Origin: Azonexus sp.
GTDB taxonomy: Bacteria > Pseudomonadota > Gammaproteobacteria > Burkholderiales > Rhodocyclaceae
Length of the DNA: 64,000 nt
NCBI GenBank assembly: GCA_030696345.1
Contig: JAUYSK010000022.1
Span: 1-64,000 of the forward strand
Direction of reading: 5' to 3'
Part shown: piece by piece, positions 58,882-64,000 of the stretch
How positions within the stretch are numbered: the first letter of the stretch is position 1
Layout: each line of letters starts with the position of its first letter
Position numbers and translations under genes: made by a program
Notes under the pieces: generated by a model
Seen by the model: only the letters and a program-made list of their open reading frames with translations
Databases searched by the model: none
Told to the model about the DNA's origin: nothing

Positions 58882-59020
58882 CCCTTCGACAAGCTCAGGA
58901 CAGGCTTCGATACGCCCACTGCGTGGGCTACTCAGGGCGAACGGATGTTTTCCCACTGTGGGATAGAGTCCGTTCGTGCTGAGTAGCCTTGCGTAGCAAG
59001 GCGTATCGAAGCATGAACGG
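58882..59020. repeat. REP-like large inverted repeat with internal hairpins
   Basis: Outer arms GCTTCGATACGCC (58904-58916) and its exact inverse (59000-59012); inner arms 58926-58945 and 58969-58988 pair with two mismatches. Further small hairpins sit inside each side (GCCCAC/GTGGGC; CCTTGC/GCAAGG) and in the centre (CCCAC/GTGGG). Together they can fold as a cruciform-like or RNA element. It lies between gltL and aspA. The flank CCTTCGACAAGCTCAGG resembles dispersed repeats common in betaproteobacteria. Confidence 0.85.
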
Positions 59021-59066
59021 GCGAATCGAAGGGCCGTGCGCGCCTAAAACGATAAACGGAGACAGC

Positions 59067-60467
<1,401 letters not shown>

Positions 60468-60551
60468 CGCGGTTTGCAAACAAATGGTCATTCCCGCCCA
60501 GTCGGCATTGGTCGCGATGCTGCCACGTCGGGTATCGGCAATACCCAGCAA

Positions 60552-60675
60552 TCGCTGACCGAGGCGGTCAAAAAACCATGAGCGCGCGTTGATCACCAAC
60601 AAGTTCACCAAGCAGGAAGGCAACATTGCCCGCAACACGCTGCACGACAAACTGAAGAAGTACAGGCTAATTTGA
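60552..60675 (+). pseudogene. Decayed C-terminal (Fis-type HTH) remnant of an NtrC/DctD-like regulator
   Basis: Translation gives SLTEAVKK in one frame, then after an A run HERALITN, KFTKQEGNI and ARNTLHDKLKKYRLI in the next frame. This resembles the end of sigma-54-dependent activators, in which a helix-turn-helix of form ERALI ... GNI ... SRNTLxxKLKKYGL is typical; the middle of the HTH is missing. The 84 bp between aspA and this remnant show no gene. Its end overlaps the convergent PAP2 gene. Confidence 0.5.
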
Positions 60676-61353
60676 CTTGGGCAGCCAGCCTAGCCGGCGG
60701 AACAGCCACTCGGTAAACCACAGGCTGAAATAGGTCGCGAACCAGGCGAAGATGGTGTCGGACAGGAAGTGGCCGCCGGGCACCATGCGAACCAGCGCGA
60801 ACAAGCCACCGAAGGCGAGGCTGGCGATCAGCCAGCGGCGGCGCACGGCAGGCGCGCCTAGCCAGCCGAAGGCCATGATGAAGGATGCCGTAGCGACATG
60901 GCCGCTGACAAAGGAGCAGTTTTTCTCGCACTGATCCGCCGGGATGAAGGCCGGGCTGAATTGGCGCGTGCCGCCGAACTGCTCGATATTGACCGGCCGG
61001 GTCCGCCCGGAATGTTCTTTCAGTGTCGCGTCGACCAGCAGGATCGGGCCAAGCAGCGCGGCGCTCAGCAGAAAACCGAAAATCAATCGACGGCTTCGGA
61101 GTTTGGGGGCGCGCGACCAGAAACTGAGCAGCCAAAGAACAAGCAAGGCAATCAGCAGCCCTTGCCCGACTCGTGGCAGGCCGCGATAGGGAATGGCCAG
61201 CCAGAGATCTTCGCGGCCCATTGCCCAGACCCCGTCGCCCCGATAAAACAGGCTGCTGACGGCCAGATCAATCTGCGGCAAGGCGATGAACAGCCCGGCC
61301 AGCAGGCCAAAGGCAATCAGCACCAGGCGAAGTTCAGTAGCCCTTGAATGCAT
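60667..61353 (-). CDS. PAP2-family membrane phosphatase
   Basis: 228 residues from ATG 61353, about six membrane helices. Phosphatase motifs KEHSGRTRP, CSFVSGHVATAS and RMVPGGHFLSDTIF, i.e. KX6RP, SGH and RX5HX3D. Acts on lipid phosphates such as undecaprenyl pyrophosphate or lipid A. Overlaps the GT39 gene by 20 bp; probable recycling step for lipid-linked sugars in this module. Confidence 0.88.
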   Translation of the reverse strand: MHSRATELRLVLIAFGLLAGLFIALPQIDLAVSSLFYRGDGVWAMGREDLWLAIPYRGLPRVGQGLLIALLVLWLLSFWSRAPKLRSRRLIFGFLLSAALLGPILLVDATLKEHSGRTRPVNIEQFGGTRQFSPAFIPADQCEKNCSFVSGHVATASFIMAFGWLGAPAVRRRWLIASLAFGGLFALVRMVPGGHFLSDTIFAWFATYFSLWFTEWLFRRLGWLPKSN

Positions 61354-62821
61354 GCAGCAGATAAACATCCATATTGCGCGTCGTCTGCGCATCGAGCGGC
61401 GCTTTCAGTGTCGCCAGCTTGTCAACGCTGGCAAAACGCCGCGTAAATTCCTCACCCGGGGGATCCTGGGTAATCAGGATCGCATCCTTGCCAACATACG
61501 GGCGGAGGTCGGTGGTCAGCTTGTAGTGATCGCTGGCGTTGCCGCTTGGGTTCCAGCTGGCTGCCGCCGGCTTCAGGTTACGCAGCTCGTAAAGCATGTG
61601 GGCGAGCAGCGTGCGGTTGTCGGCGACCAGGACGGTGCCGGGATGCGCCTGCATGATCGGCGTCAGCTGCCGGCCCAGTTCATCCCAGCCGGCGGCGCGG
61701 GTGAAGGGGCTCTTTTTTGCCGGATTTTGCACTTTGACCGCAGCAATCAGCGTTGGCCAGTGATAAGCGATACCGACGACCAGAACATTGATCGCCAGCC
61801 CGATCACCAGCAGACGTTTTTTCTCGCGCTGTAGCAACCAGGCAACGGCAGCGATCGCGGCAGGGGCGAAGGCGGGAGCAGCCCAGTTGGCGTTGGCGCT
61901 GCTCTTCATGGCCTGGGCAGAAACGACGATCCACAGTGGCAGCGCGAACCAGAGCAGCAGGCGGGTCCGGTCATCGCGCCAGCTTTGCCTGACCTGCGCC
62001 AGCAGAATGAAGAACACCGTGCCGAGCACCGGGCCGAAGGAAATCCATTGCGCCGCCCAGAATTCGCCGAGTGCCTTGAAGCCACCACCAGCCTTCTTGT
62101 TCAGCGTGATGTCGGCGGTGTGTTTCAGCGTCGGGAAATCGTGCGTGAAATTCCAGTAGATATTCGGCGCCAGAATCAACAAGGCCAGCCCGGCCGCCAG
62201 CCAGGGCTTGGCCGTGGCCAGTCGGGCCCGGTGAAATGCCAGCAAATGCAGGAAAGCCGCGCCCAGCCAGGCCGCCATTGTGTATTTGGAGAGCAGCCCG
62301 AGGCCGCAGACGACGCCGAGCAGCAGCCAGTCGGTCCAGCTGTCGCTATCCAGCGCCCGCAGGTAAGCCCACAGTGCCAGCGCCCAGAACAGGGTGAGCA
62401 GCGCATCGGTCGAAACGAAGAGGCCGAGCCAGGCGAACATCGGCAGGGTCAGCACGGCAATGGCCGACCAAAAGGCGGTGCGTTCGTCGTAAAGCCGTCG
62501 GGCGATCGCCCAGCAGGCGGCGGCGGCCAGCGGGTAGCAGAGCATGGCCAGTGCCTTGACGCCGAGCAGGCCATCGCCGAAGACCGCAGTCGAAAGCCAG
62601 ATCAGCGCAGCAACGCCGGGCGGCTTGGAGAAGTAGCCCCAGTCGAGGTGCTGTGCCCAGGTCCAGTATTGCGCTTCATCAATGTAGAGCGTGATGCCGA
62701 GATGCGGCACCACCCAGAAGCGCCAGGCGAGTAGCACGGCGGTCAGGCCGAGCAGGATTTTGCCGCCCGATTTTTCGTTATTTCGGGCGTCTACCGCAGC
62801 AGTCACGCCGGCTTGTGCCAA
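61334..62821 (-). CDS. GT39/ArnT-like membrane glycosyltransferase
   Basis: 495 residues, about 11-12 membrane helices; first periplasmic loop has ITLYIDEAQYWTWAQHLDWG (acidic catalytic pair DE) and YFSKPPGVAALIW, characteristic of the PMT/ArnT family. It moves a sugar from a polyprenyl phosphate to an acceptor such as lipid A. Overlaps both neighbours. Donor and acceptor are unknown. Confidence 0.85.
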   Translation of the reverse strand: MAQAGVTAAVDARNNEKSGGKILLGLTAVLLAWRFWVVPHLGITLYIDEAQYWTWAQHLDWGYFSKPPGVAALIWLSTAVFGDGLLGVKALAMLCYPLAAAACWAIARRLYDERTAFWSAIAVLTLPMFAWLGLFVSTDALLTLFWALALWAYLRALDSDSWTDWLLLGVVCGLGLLSKYTMAAWLGAAFLHLLAFHRARLATAKPWLAAGLALLILAPNIYWNFTHDFPTLKHTADITLNKKAGGGFKALGEFWAAQWISFGPVLGTVFFILLAQVRQSWRDDRTRLLLWFALPLWIVVSAQAMKSSANANWAAPAFAPAAIAAVAWLLQREKKRLLVIGLAINVLVVGIAYHWPTLIAAVKVQNPAKKSPFTRAAGWDELGRQLTPIMQAHPGTVLVADNRTLLAHMLYELRNLKPAAASWNPSGNASDHYKLTTDLRPYVGKDAILITQDPPGEEFTRRFASVDKLATLKAPLDAQTTRNMDVYLLHAFKGY

Positions 62822-63813
62822 CCTTCGTCGGCGGTCAGCGGGCGTTCAGGTCGCGCCGAGTAGGAGCGGATGGTGCCGGATTCAAAATAGATACGAGCCA
62901 TCAATTCGGCCAGCACGCCTGTGGTGATGAAATGCACGCCGGCAATCAGGCCGCCGATGGCAACGATCAACAGCGGTCGGCCACCGATGTTTTCACCGAG
63001 ACCGAACTTGACCCAGGCCAGCCAGAGCATGATCAGGCCGGAAAGCGCCGTCAGCCCGAGGCCGATGCCGCCAAAAAAGTGCCCGGGGCGGGCACGGAAA
63101 CGCATGAAGAAATAGACCGCGATCAGATCAAGAATGACCCGGAAGGTGCGCGAAATTCCGTATTTGGAAACGCCGGCGGTGCGCGCGTGGTGCGTCGTTG
63201 GTTCCTGCGCGATGCGGCGCGGTGTCGTCACGGTGGCCAGCCAGGCCGGGATGAAACGGTGCATTTCGCCGTACAGCCGCACGCTCTTGATGACGCTGCC
63301 ACGGAAAGCCTTGAGGCTGCAGCCGTAATCGCGCAGATGCACGCCGGTCATCCGGGCGATCAGTTTGTTGGCGATCTTCGACGGAATCTTGCGCAGGAAC
63401 AGGCCGTCCTGGCGGTTCTGGCGCCAGCCGGCAACCAGGTCGAGGTCTTCGTTCAACAAGCGGGCGACCATGCGCGGGATGTCGATCGGGTCGTTCTGCA
63501 AATCGCCATCCATGGTCACGATCACATCGCCGCGCGCCGCATCAATGCCCGCCTGCATGGCAGCGGTCTGCTTGAAATTTCGCGTCAGTTCGACGATGCG
63601 GACGTGCGAGCCATATTCTTTAGCAGACTGCACGGCACGGTCCACTGTCGCATCGCTGCTGCCGTCATCGACCAGCACCAGTTCCCACGGATTCTCGTAA
63701 CCGACCAGTGCCTCATGCACGCGCTTGACCAGCGGCGCAATGTTGTCTTCCTCGTTGTAAAACGGAACGACAATCGAAAGGCTGTGCGGAGGGATGGAAA
63801 GGGCAGCGCTCAT
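62803..63813 (-). CDS. Polyprenyl-phosphate glycosyltransferase, GT2 (ArnC/GtrB-like)
   Basis: 336 residues from ATG 63813 (TTG 63831 also possible). GT-A domain: LSIVVPFYNEEDNIAPLV, LVLVDDGSSDAT, LTRNFKQTAAMQAGIDAARG, TMDGDLQNDP (DxD-like) and WRQNRQDG, then two C-terminal membrane helices. It makes the polyprenyl-phosphate sugar for the GT39 enzyme next to it. Confidence 0.88.
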   Translation of the reverse strand: MSAALSIPPHSLSIVVPFYNEEDNIAPLVKRVHEALVGYENPWELVLVDDGSSDATVDRAVQSAKEYGSHVRIVELTRNFKQTAAMQAGIDAARGDVIVTMDGDLQNDPIDIPRMVARLLNEDLDLVAGWRQNRQDGLFLRKIPSKIANKLIARMTGVHLRDYGCSLKAFRGSVIKSVRLYGEMHRFIPAWLATVTTPRRIAQEPTTHHARTAGVSKYGISRTFRVILDLIAVYFFMRFRARPGHFFGGIGLGLTALSGLIMLWLAWVKFGLGENIGGRPLLIVAIGGLIAGVHFITTGVLAELMARIYFESGTIRSYSARPERPLTADEGWHKPA

Positions 63814-63936
63814 GGGTGAATCCGGCGACAAGTGGCGAAATAAGCGCGCATTTTAACTTGAAACCAGCCGGGGGGCGGGGCGGCGGGCCTTTAATGTAGA
63901 ATTCAGCCCTTACGAAACCAGCAAGGAATCAACAGC

Positions 63937-64000
63937 ATGCTGCTGATGATCGACAATTACGACAGCTTCACCTACAACATCGTCCAGTATTTTGGCGAGT
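63937..64000 (+). CDS. trpG: Anthranilate/aminodeoxychorismate synthase glutaminase subunit (5' end only)
   Basis: Only 21 codons are inside the window: [20 protein letters not shown], the standard start of TrpG/PabA. AAGGAATCAACAGC precedes the ATG. Whether it is TrpG or PabA cannot be told from this part. Confidence 0.85.

Overview
The window looks like chromosomal DNA of a denitrifying betaproteobacterium of the Rhodocyclales (Dechloromonas/Azonexus-like). This is inferred from gene content and high-GC codon use, not from a database search. Pointers are a cd1 nitrite reductase (nirS) cluster with NirDL, NirG and NirH, a nor accessory cluster with a Dnr-type regulator, glycolate oxidase GlcDEF, a cytochrome c' beside a cytochrome b561, and a PEP-CTERM protein.

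Layout. 1-1.7 kb: C-terminus of a large type I secreted RTX/LamG adhesin. 1.8-7.4 kb (minus): norE, norF-like, norQ, a small membrane protein, a polyferredoxin, norD and dnr, tightly overlapping; norCB is not here. 7.5-9.2 kb (minus): cobalamin adenosyltransferase, DUF1330, dienoyl-CoA isomerase-like crotonase. 9.2-15.9 kb (plus): hydroxypyruvate isomerase, glycerate 2-kinase, glcD, glcE, glcF and an HDOD protein, all joined by start/stop overlaps, forming a two-carbon acid catabolic operon. 16-24.5 kb: PP2C phosphatase, RhlE helicase, histidine kinase plus single-domain receiver, lipoprotein, ugpB-ugpQ and a small secreted protein. 24.5-49.3 kb: mainly housekeeping genes (alaS, phosphomannomutase, waaF, ilvE, nudJ-mnmA, purB, queA-tgt-yajC-secD-secF, tRNA-Leu) mixed with signalling proteins (EAL-HDOD, HD-GYP), cytochrome c' and cytochrome b561.

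48.2-55.9 kb is the nitrite-respiration locus. nirE, followed by a Rap1a/Tai-like gene, runs leftwards. nirS, a cytochrome with one CXXCH and one unusual CX3CH motif, a cupredoxin, nirC, nirF, nirDL, nirG and nirH run rightwards. The shared promoter region carries an FNR/DNR-type box and NarL-like heptamers. Reductase, candidate electron donors and most heme d1 synthesis genes are together; nirJ and nirN are absent from the window.

56.4-60.7 kb: a gltJKL glutamate/aspartate ABC transporter whose binding-protein gene gltI is reduced to a remnant of about 190 bp, a large REP-like inverted repeat, aspartase aspA, and a decayed tail of what looks like an NtrC/DctD-type regulator. 60.7-63.8 kb (minus): polyprenyl-phosphate glycosyltransferase (GT2), ArnT-like GT39 transferase and PAP2 phosphatase, a likely envelope-glycan module. 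The window ends in the first codons of trpG/pabA.

I see no CRISPR array, transposase, integrase or prophage. The least ordinary items are the CX3CH cytochrome plus cupredoxin inside the nir operon, the deleted gltI, and an uncharacterised secreted protein with a possible Cys-His-Asp triad between nudJ and mnmA.
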